From NCBI RefSeq assembly GCF_011059105.1, contig NZ_JAALLS010000026.1:1-59676 (forward strand): a stretch of 59,676 bases of DNA. The letters run 5' to 3'. This document shows positions 28,440 through 36,729 of this stretch, piece by piece; within the stretch, counting starts at the first letter, position 1, and every line of letters begins with the position of its first letter. Under the pieces are notes generated by a model. It did no database searches, was not told the origin of the DNA, and saw only the letters and a program-made list of their open reading frames with translations. Source of the DNA: Fodinibius halophilus (GTDB lineage Bacteria > Bacteroidota > Rhodothermia > Balneolales > Balneolaceae). The position numbers and the translations under genes are program-made.

Positions 28440-28757
28440 ATGACAAAGAATAATTATAAACGAGTACATGAGGTGGTCGATCGGATTCCAAGAGGGCGAG
28501 TTTGTACGTATGGTGTTATTGCCGAGTACTTAGGGATCACATCCGGGGCTCGCATGGTAGGCTATGCTCTTAATAATACCGGAGAAACGAAGATTCCTGC
28601 CCATCGTGTTGTTAACAGAGAAGGTGAGCTAACGGGGCGTTCCCACTTTCCGGATGATACGATGCAAGAACGCCTGAAACAAGAAGGGGTTACCTTTATT
28701 GATGAATATCAGGTTGACATTGAGGCTCATTTGTGGGATCCTTCTGAAGAAAGTTAA
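28440..28757 (+). CDS. Alkyltransferase-like protein (ATL, MGMT family)
   Basis: 105 residues, the size of a single MGMT DNA-binding domain. GRVCTYGVIAEYLG (20-33) and GYALNN surround the helix-turn-helix with arginine finger. The active-site motif reads PAHRVVNREGELTGR: the acceptor Cys of MGMT (PCHRV) is Ala54. In ATL proteins this position is usually Trp. Such proteins bind O6-alkylguanine and hand it to excision repair, so a link with uvrC in this window is plausible. The protein cannot act as a suicide methyltransferase. Confidence 0.85.
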   Translation: MTKNNYKRVHEVVDRIPRGRVCTYGVIAEYLGITSGARMVGYALNNTGETKIPAHRVVNREGELTGRSHFPDDTMQERLKQEGVTFIDEYQVDIEAHLWDPSEES

Positions 28758-28767
28758 TCAAGCAGGA

Positions 28768-29283
28768 ATGATGAATATAAGACAGCTGCGTTTGAAATAT
28801 ATTGTATGGATATTTTTACTATCTATTGTGACTTCTGAATCATCAGCCCAACAAGCAGATTCAAAATTACAAGATATAACGCCGGATCAGCTGCAGGAGG
28901 TTGTGGACTCTTACCAGGGTGAAAAGGCTGTACTCATCAATGTTTGGGCTACCTGGTGTGCACCATGTATTGAGGAGTTCCCTGAAATTGTAAAATTGCA
29001 GCGAAATTATTCTGAAGAACTGAAAGTAATATTTATTTCTGCCGATTTTCCGAACAGCAGAGATAAGGCGAAAGAGTTTTTGAAAGAACAGGGAGTAGAC
29101 TGGATAACTTATTTTAAGACCGGCAAAGATGAAGCATTTATAAATACAGTATCGGAAAAATGGACAGGAGCTTTGCCGTTTTCAAAAGTAATTGATATCA
29201 ATGGTAATGTAGTGGACAGTTGGGAAAAGAAGGCCAGCTACAAAAAATTTGAACGTCATATTAAAACTGCAATAAACCCGTAG
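28768..29283 (+). CDS. TlpA-like thiol:disulfide protein
   Basis: 171 residues from ATG 28768; the frame extends upstream to 28699, but that part lies inside the previous gene. Signal peptide about 1-28 (ends SESSAQQ). The thioredoxin fold has the catalytic pair Cys64-Ala-Pro-Cys67 in VWATWCAPCIEEF, and the cis-Pro segment GALPFSKVID. It would reduce disulfides in the periplasm, for instance in cytochrome maturation. The next gene, another thioredoxin-fold protein, starts 4 bases after its stop. Confidence 0.88.
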   Translation: MMNIRQLRLKYIVWIFLLSIVTSESSAQQADSKLQDITPDQLQEVVDSYQGEKAVLINVWATWCAPCIEEFPEIVKLQRNYSEELKVIFISADFPNSRDKAKEFLKEQGVDWITYFKTGKDEAFINTVSEKWTGALPFSKVIDINGNVVDSWEKKASYKKFERHIKTAINP

Positions 29284-29287
29284 ACTA

Positions 29288-29905
29288 ATGAAAAAAATAT
29301 ATTTCGTATTACCATTAATTTGTGCGCTTTTTTTAATTGCATTTCTACCCCTTGAAAAGCCCATGGATGAACTTTCGATAGGGGCCAAAGCACCAATGGC
29401 GGACGTTGAGGTTACCGATGTATCCGGCGAAAAGCTGACGTTGAATGATGTAGCAAGGAAAAATGGCTTGTTGGTAAATTTCTCTTGTAATACCTGCCCA
29501 TGGGTGGAAGCATGGGAAGACCGATACAATCCCATTGCAAAGTTAGCCAAAGAAAATGGAATAGGTATTATTGCCTTAAACCCGAATGCAGGGTATAGAA
29601 ATAAGGGGGAATCCTTAAAGGATATGAAAGAGCGCGCCAACCAGAGTGATTACCAGTTCTATTATGCGCTGGATAAAGGTGCTAAGATTGCCAAGGTTTT
29701 CGGTGCCACACGCACGCCCCACATTTTCTTATTCAACAGCGACATGGAACTGGTGTATCGGGGTGCCATTGATGATAATGCTAAAAATGCCGATAAGGTA
29801 GAACAACCTTATCTCAAAAATGCGATTAAAGATTTAGTGATGGGGAACCAGATAAATCCGCAGACTACAAAATCTTTGGGCTGTACCATTAAATGGCCTC
29901 GTTAA
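29288..29905 (+). CDS. Redoxin/thioredoxin-fold protein, exported
   Basis: 205 residues. The N-terminal hydrophobic stretch (3-20) is a signal or anchor. The redoxin domain starts near IGAKAPMADVEVTDVSGEKL and has a Cys67-Asn-Thr-Cys70-Pro-Trp centre. GIIALNPNAGYRNKGES and TPHIFLFNSDMEL complete the fold. The protein resembles AhpC/TSA-family thioredoxins with two cysteines, often paired with TlpA. It may reduce a periplasmic partner. It shares a transcript with the tlpA-like gene and is followed by a terminator. Confidence 0.82.
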   Translation: MKKIYFVLPLICALFLIAFLPLEKPMDELSIGAKAPMADVEVTDVSGEKLTLNDVARKNGLLVNFSCNTCPWVEAWEDRYNPIAKLAKENGIGIIALNPNAGYRNKGESLKDMKERANQSDYQFYYALDKGAKIAKVFGATRTPHIFLFNSDMELVYRGAIDDNAKNADKVEQPYLKNAIKDLVMGNQINPQTTKSLGCTIKWPR

Positions 29906-30007
29906 TTAAGGTTTTTCTCTGCTGAGGCTTTATTAGGATGGGTATAGACCAGCTGAGATTCTATGAGTTGCTATATTCCTAATTGTCTCAATATTTGCTT
30001 ATTTTCA

Positions 30008-30037
30008 AGGTTTGTCGGCTAACCGGCAAACCTTTTT
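30008..30037 (+). terminator. Rho-independent terminator after the redoxin gene
   Basis: Stem AGGTTTGTCGG / CCGGCAAACCT (one G-U pair), 4-base loop, then a run of seven T. It separates the redoxin unit from queD. Confidence 0.9.
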
Positions 30038-30064
30038 TTCTGAATTAAATATTTGATCTAAGAA

Positions 30065-30454
30065 ATGCCTACGTGGACCTTACATACAGAATTTAAATTT
30101 GATGCTGCTCATTTTATAGAAGGGTACGACGGTAAATGCGGCAATATGCACGGACATACTTATAAGGTCCATGTTTCTGCTAAATCGCATAAACTAAATC
30201 CATCCAAATACTTGGATACCGATGATATGGTGTGCGATTTCCGTGAACTCAAATGGGCCGCAAAGAGTCCGAAAAAAGGCGGGCTGGATCATGCTGTATT
30301 AAATGAGGAATTAACAGTAAACCCGACAGCTGAACGGATAGCAGAATTTATTTATAAAGAGACTATGCAGCGTATTCCCGATGGTATATCACTAAAGATA
30401 ACCGTTTGGGAAACAGAAACGTGCTGGGTGGAATATACAGAGGACAATGTTTAA
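30065..30454 (+). CDS. queD: 6-carboxytetrahydropterin synthase QueD
   Basis: 129 residues; second step of queuosine precursor synthesis from 7,8-dihydroneopterin triphosphate. The zinc ligands His16, His29 and His31 and the catalytic Cys25 lie in DAAHFIEGYDGKCGNMHGHT. Later motifs are LDHAVLNE and the terminal ETCWVEY. The length is right for QueD. Its end overlaps queE by 8 bases, so the two are translated from one message. Confidence 0.92.
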   Translation: MPTWTLHTEFKFDAAHFIEGYDGKCGNMHGHTYKVHVSAKSHKLNPSKYLDTDDMVCDFRELKWAAKSPKKGGLDHAVLNEELTVNPTAERIAEFIYKETMQRIPDGISLKITVWETETCWVEYTEDNV

Positions 30455-31103
30455 CGATATCGATCAGGACAAATTAGAATCTCTTGTAGACCAAGAGGAG
30501 ATGAAAGCGGTGGAATATCCGTTGGTAGAGGATTTCTATACCATCCAGGGAGAAGGAGCTCATACAGGACGTCCGGCTTATTTTATTCGTACAGCCGGTT
30601 GTGATGTCAACTGTTGGTGGTGTGATGTACAAGAAAGTTGGGATGAAGAAGCACATCCCCCCAAGTCAGTTGGGCACATTGTTCAGAATGTCAAAGACAG
30701 CGGGGCCGAGTTTGCAGTTATTACCGGGGGTGAACCATTATTGCATGATCTGGATCCACTCACCTTTCAACTAAAGCAAGCCGGACTTCAGGTGCATATC
30801 GAGACCAGTGGCTCATCGCCGCTCTCGGGATATCTTGACTGGATTACCCTTTCCCCAAAGAGATTTAAAGAACCCATCGATGATATTTTTCCCTATGTCG
30901 ATGAATTAAAGGTGGTAGTACTGACCAATAAAGATTTTGAATGGGCTGAAAAAAATGCCGAAAAGTGTCCCGATGATACCCAGCTTCTATTACAGCCTGA
31001 GTGGGAAAAAGAAGGGGCCGTTGAACTTATTATCGACTATGTGAAAGAGAATCCGGAATGGGGCATTAGTTTGCAGACGCATAAGTTTATGGGAGTGCGA
31101 TAA
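30447..31103 (+). CDS. queE: 7-carboxy-7-deazaguanine synthase QueE
   Basis: 218 residues; radical-SAM enzyme that makes the deazaguanine ring. The cluster motif is Cys52-x3-Cys56-x2-Cys59 (AGCDVNCWWCD), with TIQGEGAHTGRPAYFIR before it. ITGGEPLLHDL and HIETSGSSPL bind SAM and substrate. Start and stop overlap queD and the SDR gene, so the operon is queD-queE-SDR. queC and queF are not in the window. Confidence 0.93.
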   Translation: MFNDIDQDKLESLVDQEEMKAVEYPLVEDFYTIQGEGAHTGRPAYFIRTAGCDVNCWWCDVQESWDEEAHPPKSVGHIVQNVKDSGAEFAVITGGEPLLHDLDPLTFQLKQAGLQVHIETSGSSPLSGYLDWITLSPKRFKEPIDDIFPYVDELKVVVLTNKDFEWAEKNAEKCPDDTQLLLQPEWEKEGAVELIIDYVKENPEWGISLQTHKFMGVR

Positions 31104-31825
31104 TGGCCAACCAGCAACAGCATTCTGTTGTTATTACCGGGGCCAGCCGAGGGATTGGTCGGCGCATTGCACTGGCATTTAACCGAGAAACAGATTTTGG
31201 CCTTATTCTTATTGCCCGATCTACTGACGGTTTAGAAGAGACAAAAGAGCTTTGTGAAGCTGAGTCGGATAGTTGTGTTCATATCATAAGCTGTGATGCC
31301 AGTGATTTGAAGTCGGTTGATGAAATTACTCTGCCTGAGCATTTTCCCATCCCAAAAGTTTTGGTCAATAATGCCGGCTACTTTTTGTTAAAAAAGCTTG
31401 CCGAGACGAGCAGTAAAGAATTTATGCAGCAGATTCAGGCCAATCTATTTACCGCTGTGAATGTGACTAATCGTTTTCTGGATGATCTGAAATCAAAAGA
31501 GCGATCGTTGATTGTTAATATATGTTCGGTAGCGGCAACAGAAGGTCGCAAAGACAGTGGTGCCTATTCTGCCTCTAAACACGGGTTGTTGGGATACACA
31601 CGGTCGCTTAGGCGGGAATTGCTGGATACTAATGTAGGGGTTACAGCTATTAACTTAGGGCAAACAGAATCTTCTTCCTGGGAGGGATCTAGCATAGATC
31701 GAGACCGTTTAATTGCCCCCGATGATGTAGCTAACTTAATTGTTAACTTAACGTCCCTTTCTGAACGCACTGTTGTTGAGGAGATGGTGGTAAAGCCACA
31801 ACATGGACGCGTGCCACCAATGTAG
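31103..31825 (+). CDS. SDR-family NAD(P) oxidoreductase in the queuosine unit
   Basis: 240 residues. Rossmann motif TGASRGIGR (12-20), NNAGYF near 90, catalytic Tyr in YSASKHGLLGYTRS. Its ATG shares a base with the stop of queE (TAATG), so it is co-translated. A role in pterin or queuosine chemistry is possible from position, but SDR sequences alone do not show substrate. Confidence 0.82.
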   Translation: MANQQQHSVVITGASRGIGRRIALAFNRETDFGLILIARSTDGLEETKELCEAESDSCVHIISCDASDLKSVDEITLPEHFPIPKVLVNNAGYFLLKKLAETSSKEFMQQIQANLFTAVNVTNRFLDDLKSKERSLIVNICSVAATEGRKDSGAYSASKHGLLGYTRSLRRELLDTNVGVTAINLGQTESSSWEGSSIDRDRLIAPDDVANLIVNLTSLSERTVVEEMVVKPQHGRVPPM

Positions 31826-32621
31826 TGGTACTATGATTTGGTGGATGGAAGCAGCTGGTTATGTTCGATAGATGGCAATCTCCTTAGAAAATTTAGAAGT
31901 CTGGGTTCAAAATGGATATTGCTTGAATAATATTCTCAATTAAGGCGCCTCTCTACGAGCTGGGAGAGAAACGCTTTGGTTTGCTTCTTATTTGGGATGA
32001 GCTCTCATCTGTCGTCGGGCGGCTGGGAACGCCGTCCGGCGAATAATATAAAGCAAGGAAAAGTGAGGGGCCGAGCCGTGAGGTAGGATGGGGCTATTGA
32101 TTAAACAATGATTACAAGTATCTGTGTTGTCTATTTTTTGTCAGCATCAGCCGATAGGCGGACCAGCAGAGCTGGAAGCCCCCCCCGTAGAACGGGGCAC
32201 AGCAAAAAAACTGCTGGTACTACTACGCCAAGGCCTCGTAGCACGCAGGGAATCGTATCCCGAGGGCTGTCGGGACCAGACCTTGACTTTTACAATCGGT
32301 CGTTCCTAAATGGTTATTCCAAACGACATTAGAATTGTAAGCGGAGGCCAAGGTATGCGGTTGTGTATTTTGTACTGGTAAATTTTTGTGAATTAATTTT
32401 AAAAAGAAAAAGGACCATTAAAATACACGCATACTGCCGGCCGGAGCTGGGCTACAATTCTTAGTCTTGATTTTTTACGAGCCTTTTGGATCAAGCCAAA
32501 AGGCGGAAAAAGATGATTGCAATACATTTTGCTTGTTACTGTTTTTCAACGACGAAAAAAGTAACCAAATAAGCTATGTGGCAGTATCTAAAAGCATTAT
32601 AACTCTTAAATTCTTTAAGAA
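31826..32621. repeat. Gene-free spacer with small repeats
   Basis: About 800 bp with no likely gene; frames at 32108-32332 and 32467-32763 have no coding character. A G+C hairpin sits at 32012-32042 (CGTCGGGCGGC / GCCGTCCGGCG, with G-U pairs). A 25-base segment at 32220-32244 matches 24 of 25 with the complement of 53969-53993. Confidence 0.6.
32331..32461. mobile_element. Foldback (palindromic MITE-like) element
   Basis: A 131-bp element whose two ends are complementary over about 40 bases: AGAATTGTA at the left, TACAATTCT at the right, then G+C-rich GGCC...TATGCG arms and TGTATTTT nearer the centre. The A+T-rich middle is unpaired. No ORF. It resembles non-autonomous elements of two long inverted repeats. 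Confidence 0.6.
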
Positions 32622-32656
32622 AAAAAGCTTCCGCGGCATAACCACGGAAGCTTTTT
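32622..32656 (-). terminator. Terminator of the malic enzyme gene
   Basis: Stem AAAAAGCTTCCG / CGGAAGCTTTTT with an 11-base loop, 21 bp past the malic enzyme stop on the minus strand; the T-run on that strand fits. Confidence 0.85.
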
Positions 32657-32677
32657 CAATTTCTAATTATCTAGATG

Positions 32678-34096
32678 TTATGGCTTTGGTCGTTCAGCAA
32701 CGCCACTTTCATAAGCTGCTTCTTCAACAGCAGATGAGACCTTACGAACCACATCTTTACTGAAGACACTTGGTACGATATACTCTTCACCAAGTCCATT
32801 TTCATCAATACAGTTGGCAATGGCATGAGCAGCTGCGAGCTTCATCTCTTCGTTAATATCCGTTGCTCGTGCATCCAAGGCACCACGGAAGAGTCCCGGG
32901 AATGCCAACACATTGTTAATTTGATTAGGATAATCGCTTCTGCCTGTGGCAATAATACGGGCGATATCACTGATTTTCTCCGGCATAATCTCTGGAACGG
33001 GATTAGCAAGAGCAAAGATAATTGGGTTATCAGCCATTTTCTCAATAGCTTCTTTTGGAACGGTTCCAGGTCCGCTTACCCCAATGAGAAGGTCAGCATC
33101 CGAAGTGGCATCCATAAGTGGGCCTTGCAGGTTATCGGGATTGGTGTTATTGGCAAGCCACTTTTTGCTGGAATCAAGGTTTTCTATTTCGCTTCGATTA
33201 ATAATACCCTGTCGATCGCAGCATAGAATCTCACTGGCTCCGGCTTCTAATAAGATCTTGGTAATAGCAACTCCTGCAGCACCGGCTCCAACGATGACGA
33301 TACGCAGATCAGACAGTTCTTTTTCCACAACTTTGAGAGCATTGATCGTAGCTGCCAGGGCAACAACAGCTGTTCCGTGTTGGTCATCGTGGAAGACCGG
33401 AATATCAAGCGCTTCTTTAAGTTTATCTTCAATCTCAAAACAGCGGGGGGCACTAATATCTTCGAGGTTTATTCCACCAAACCCGGGTGACATATGCTTG
33501 ACCGTAGAGACAATTTCATCAACATCCTGGGTGTCAAGGCAGATCGGATAACCATCTACATCTGCAAACTCTTTAAAAAGCATCGCTTTTCCTTCCATCA
33601 CCGGCATTGCAGCTTCCGGACCAATATCACCTAAACCCAGTACGGCCGACCCATCACTTACAACAGCCACTGAATTCTCTTTAATGGTAAGAGTATGTGC
33701 TTTCTCCTTTTCTTCTGCTATGGCTTGGCAAACACGTCCAACACCAGGGGTGTAGGCCATAGAAAGGGCATCGCGGGTATCTACGGGCACTTTATTTTCA
33801 ATACGAATTTTGCCACCGAGATGTAGCAAGAAAACGCGATCTGATACATTGCGAACCTTTATGCCATCCAGCTTTTTAATAGCGTCTACAATATCCTGGG
33901 CATGTTCTTCGTCGCGGGCACTTACAGTGAGGTCACGCACTTTGTAATTGCCTTCCACCTTTACCACATCCACGGCACCGGGATCGCCTTTGTGATCTGC
34001 AATTATATTTAGTACTTCGGCCAGCATACCGGGCTTATTTTCAATGTACAAACGCATGGTAAAGCTGTAGCTGACACTGGGCTGTATTTCACTCAT
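32678..34096 (-). CDS. NAD(P)-dependent malic enzyme with N-terminal ACT domain
   Basis: 472 residues; oxidative decarboxylation of malate to pyruvate. Residues 10-90 form an ACT domain ([20 protein letters not shown]), which implies control by a small ligand, perhaps an amino acid. The enzyme body starts near 100 with [15 protein letters not shown]. Further motifs: [35 protein letters not shown] (metal Asp) and [16 protein letters not shown] (NAD site). This arrangement is the bacterial MaeA-like class. With PEP synthase 6 kb away, it could feed gluconeogenesis. Confidence 0.93.
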   Translation of the reverse strand: MSEIQPSVSYSFTMRLYIENKPGMLAEVLNIIADHKGDPGAVDVVKVEGNYKVRDLTVSARDEEHAQDIVDAIKKLDGIKVRNVSDRVFLLHLGGKIRIENKVPVDTRDALSMAYTPGVGRVCQAIAEEKEKAHTLTIKENSVAVVSDGSAVLGLGDIGPEAAMPVMEGKAMLFKEFADVDGYPICLDTQDVDEIVSTVKHMSPGFGGINLEDISAPRCFEIEDKLKEALDIPVFHDDQHGTAVVALAATINALKVVEKELSDLRIVIVGAGAAGVAITKILLEAGASEILCCDRQGIINRSEIENLDSSKKWLANNTNPDNLQGPLMDATSDADLLIGVSGPGTVPKEAIEKMADNPIIFALANPVPEIMPEKISDIARIIATGRSDYPNQINNVLAFPGLFRGALDARATDINEEMKLAAAHAIANCIDENGLGEEYIVPSVFSKDVVRKVSSAVEEAAYESGVAERPKP

Positions 34097-34467
34097 CTGA
34101 TCTCGGTCTTGTTTGATTTAATTAATTTGGTTCTTCTGTTGCAAATAAATGTCTGCAAATATATCAATAATATTTTGGAATCTTAACAATAGTATTGGCA
34201 GTAATGTAATTTATCCTGGATAGTTATAGTTCCATAATACAGTTGTTGTAGTTTTGGGATATCAGGTTCTAAATGAATGACATGAAGTGGGACCAATGAT
34301 GTTTCAACTTTTGTATGGATCTAACAACAGAAGGAGTGAATTTTATTGCTGTTGTATGTAGTGGATATGCCCTCAGGGTAAAACAACTTTACCTCTGCTT
34401 ATTCTATCCCCAAATACGGTTTCTTGTTCATACAAGATGATTTACCCATAATATAATCTGATTACTC
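34097..34467. other. Divergent spacer at the island edge
   Basis: 371 bp between the malic enzyme and the DUF2267 gene. The only clear element is the operator-like site at 34357-34375; I see no other gene or repeat. Confidence 0.5.
34357..34375 (+). promoter_or_regulatory. Operator-like motif, site a
   Basis: TGTAGTGGATATGCCCTCA, 92 bp before the DUF2267 start. It matches the island consensus TGTRGGRNAWWNCCYTTCA at most positions. Binding by the local NarL-type regulator is inferred. Confidence 0.45.
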
Positions 34468-35025
34468 ATGGCGGATCCAAATAATGAGCTTCATTGGTTT
34501 AATAAACTAACGGAGGAAGAGTCGTGTCAAAAAAGTTCTGATAAGAAACGACAATCGAAATCAAAAGGAAAAGAGAATATGGCGATAGGAAAGGTGAATT
34601 TTGACAAGTATGGACGTAATGCTCGACAATGGGTTATTGAGCTCACCAAGTTACTGGATCTTGAAACTGAAAGAGAGCGGGCATGGATTCTTTTGCGCGT
34701 TGTATTACATGCTATTAGAGATCGGTTGTCACCGACAGAAGTATTTCATTTATCGGCCCAGTTTCCAATGTTGATACGCGGAGCATTCTTTGAAGGGTAT
34801 CATTATACTGGTGAGCCAAAAAAGTTTCATGTTGATGAATTAAAAAGCCGGATAGAAGAAGTATTACCTGAAGTGTTGGCCGGTAAGGAAGAGGAGGTTT
34901 TCAAGGCCGTTTTGATAGTTTTGTATAATCACATAAGCACCGGTGAGCTTGATGATATCTATGAAAATATGCCCAAAGACATTAAACAATTATGGGATGA
35001 GAATTTAAACATACAAACTGTATAA
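34468..35025 (+). CDS. DUF2267 protein
   Basis: 185 residues from ATG 34468; ATG 34579 is an alternative start that removes a low-complexity, Lys/Ser-rich leader. The DUF2267 domain starts near residue 42 (FDKYGRNARQWVIELTKLLD) and continues through RAWILLRVVLHAIRDRLSPTE, HLSAQFPMLIRGAFFEGYH and VLPEVLAGKEEEVFKAVL. Members are small helical cytoplasmic proteins common in stress gene clusters; the molecular role is unknown. The next gene follows after 17 bases, so both are likely read from the operator at 34357. Confidence 0.85.
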   Translation: MADPNNELHWFNKLTEEESCQKSSDKKRQSKSKGKENMAIGKVNFDKYGRNARQWVIELTKLLDLETERERAWILLRVVLHAIRDRLSPTEVFHLSAQFPMLIRGAFFEGYHYTGEPKKFHVDELKSRIEEVLPEVLAGKEEEVFKAVLIVLYNHISTGELDDIYENMPKDIKQLWDENLNIQTV

Positions 35026-35042
35026 CTTTTAAAGCATTAGTT

Positions 35043-35399
35043 ATGGAAAAAGGTAAAGAACTGGCAAAAACAAATGTAACTGCAACCGACGAAAAGAAAT
35101 CAGTGGAAAAACGCGAAGAATATATTGATAACTTTACTGCCAAGCTGAAGGAATGGAACCGGGAATTGGAAAGGTTCGAAATAAATAACGAAAGAAAACT
35201 AACTCAGTTAAGGCAAAAAATGGATAAGAGTATTTCCCAGCTGAAAGCAGAAAGAGATAAACTGAATAACAAGTTAGACCGGGTTGAAATAGTTGGAAGA
35301 GAAAATTTCAAGAATCTTCAGAAAGATCTTGATACCCTATGGGAGGATCTGAAAGAAGGTTTTTCAGCAGTTAAAAAGGAGCTAAAACGACATGATTAG
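35043..35399 (+). CDS. Coiled-coil protein, paralogue 1
   Basis: 118 residues, almost all helix. YIDNFTAKLKEWNRELERFE near 28-47 and LDTLWEDLKEGFSAVKKELK near the end are shared with the 49404 protein (IDRFTEKLKEWNEELEKLE, INKLWEDSIDVLQSLKENLK). The 53384 protein is a weaker third member. There is no membrane segment or signal peptide. It is probably an elongated oligomer. It lies in a unit with the DUF2267 gene. Function unknown. Confidence 0.7.
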   Translation: MEKGKELAKTNVTATDEKKSVEKREEYIDNFTAKLKEWNRELERFEINNERKLTQLRQKMDKSISQLKAERDKLNNKLDRVEIVGRENFKNLQKDLDTLWEDLKEGFSAVKKELKRHD

Positions 35400-35509
35400 C
35401 TCACCTCACGATGAGTAGCTATTCGTTAGATCCATAACCGCAAGGTAGCTGTTTAGAATTATTATAATTTTCCTTCAGTACTTATAGTCGTGCATACCTG
35501 TTTTCTCAT

Positions 35510-35755
35510 TTAATGAAGAGCCAGTAGTTTCACTTCGACACAATAATAAGGGCCGTCATCTTCAAAAATGATCTTGCCGCCGGTTACTTCAAATACCTCT
35601 CCTTGTTTAAGAGGTGCATTTATGTAAGAGATAGGGGTATTAGGGACTTCGGAGCCCCCACCTTCACTTTCCCACCGTGCAATACTTTCCCATTCTTCTT
35701 TAAGATAATCAGCATCTTCTATTTTTATTTTGAGCGATCGTGTTGCCTTTTTCAT
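35510..35755 (-). CDS. Small hypothetical protein
   Basis: 81 residues, not recognised. A basic start (MKKATRSLKIKIEDADYLKE) leads into a mixed alpha/beta pattern. GEVFEVTGGKIIFEDDGPYYCVEVK near the C-terminus suggests a small beta barrel. A half-site-like TTTGTAGGGGAA lies about 83 bp upstream on the opposite strand. Moderate confidence that it is translated. Confidence 0.45.
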   Translation of the reverse strand: MKKATRSLKIKIEDADYLKEEWESIARWESEGGGSEVPNTPISYINAPLKQGEVFEVTGGKIIFEDDGPYYCVEVKLLALH

Positions 35756-36077
35756 AGCAAAGTTGGTTTAATTTGTGTTGGAATGTTTTAATGGTAACCA
35801 TTGGAGAGTAAAAGTTGGGTAGGTAAGAGGGAATCTCTTTTTGTAGGGGAAAAGAATACGCATTGATTTCGTACGGAGAATGTAGCAGCATCTTAATGAT
35901 GCTATTTAATTCAAAAGGAGGCTATTAGCAGTTGCTAATACGTATCTCAATCTGTGATGTGGGAGAAAGCCGTTCAACATGTATTAGAAATACTTACATC
36001 ATTGTGGGGAGAACAGATCTCAACAATAGATAGGAAGGATTGACTTTTTATAAGAAAGCCAACTATAAATTAATATT

Positions 36078-36164
36078 ATGAGTGCGCAACCCCATATTCT
36101 TATTTTGGGATGTAACTTCGCTGGGTTAAGAACAGCATTTGTTGGAGATCGCACAATAATATAA
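36078..36164 (+). pseudogene. Remnant: N-terminus of a sulfide:quinone-reductase-like gene
   Basis: 28 codons from ATG 36078 read MSAQPHILILGCNFAGLRTA then a stop. This is the FAD-binding N-terminus of NAD(P)/FAD oxidoreductases of the SQR/NDH-2 type (usual form HILILGGNFAGL). The downstream part is missing and the next gene starts 14 bases later, so a deletion probably removed the rest. Confidence 0.6.
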
Positions 36165-36178
36165 CTGTCAAAAATGCT

Positions 36179-36631
36179 ATGAATACACGCGAGATAGTCC
36201 GTAATTTACAATTACTTGGTGGGAGTATTGCATTATTTACTATAGCAGGTACAGGGTATATCATGGGAAGAGCCCTCAGGCATCATAAAACGAATAATGC
36301 TAATTCTGATGATAGTTCAACTGAAAAGTGGACAGGAACAATACAAAATGTTGAATGTCTGAAAGAAAAAGAGGAGTTAACACAGACTGTTGCAATTAAG
36401 CTAAAAACCAAAGGTGAAGAGATTTTAGTGTTTTTGGGGCCGGCATGGTATATCAACCATCAGAAGAAGCAATTGAATAAAGGTGATAAAATTACTGTCT
36501 TGGGAACAGCGATAGAAGTGGAAGGGGATTCACTTATTATTGCTACCCGGGTTATTCATAATAATACCCGGCTCATGCTTCGCGACGAACAGGGCATGCC
36601 ATACTGGGATAACTGGCGGCAGGTAGGATAA
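36179..36631 (+). CDS. Membrane-anchored OB-fold-like protein
   Basis: 150 residues. One N-terminal membrane helix (about 10-30). The soluble part is all beta: WTGTIQNVECLKEKEELTQT, IKLKTKGEEILVFLGPAWYI, then GDKITVLGTAIEVEGDSLII. LGPAWYI and the closing RDEQGMPYW resemble small OB-fold proteins found near redox enzymes and in magnetosome-type (MamS/MamX) domains. That link is only by eye. With a redox-enzyme remnant just upstream, it may once have served an electron-transfer system. Confidence 0.55.
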   Translation: MNTREIVRNLQLLGGSIALFTIAGTGYIMGRALRHHKTNNANSDDSSTEKWTGTIQNVECLKEKEELTQTVAIKLKTKGEEILVFLGPAWYINHQKKQLNKGDKITVLGTAIEVEGDSLIIATRVIHNNTRLMLRDEQGMPYWDNWRQVG

Positions 36632-36649
36632 CTCATTAAAAAGCGATAT

Positions 36650-36718
36650 ATCAACACCAACAGGAGTTTTAATTTTGATGTATCGTAGTCATTAAAAACT
36701 CCTGCGGTTGGTGCTGAT
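36650..36718. terminator. Long hairpin between convergent genes
   Basis: ATCAACACCAAC-AGGAGTTTT pairs with AAAACTCCTGCGGTTGGTGCTGAT over about 25 bases (two-base bulge, one mismatch) around a 15-20-base loop. It lies between the OB-fold gene and the DUF892 gene tail-to-tail and probably ends both transcripts. Confidence 0.75.
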
Positions 36719-36729
36719 AAAAGATATTA

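Noticed and set aside
32108-32763. Three short + frames in the gap after the queD-queE-SDR unit
   Set aside because: They run through repeats, a foldback element and a terminator, and their translations are of mixed low-complexity character.
32946-33551. 201-residue frame on the + strand
   Set aside because: It lies fully inside the malic enzyme gene on the other strand and has Ser/Ile-rich shadow composition with no motif.
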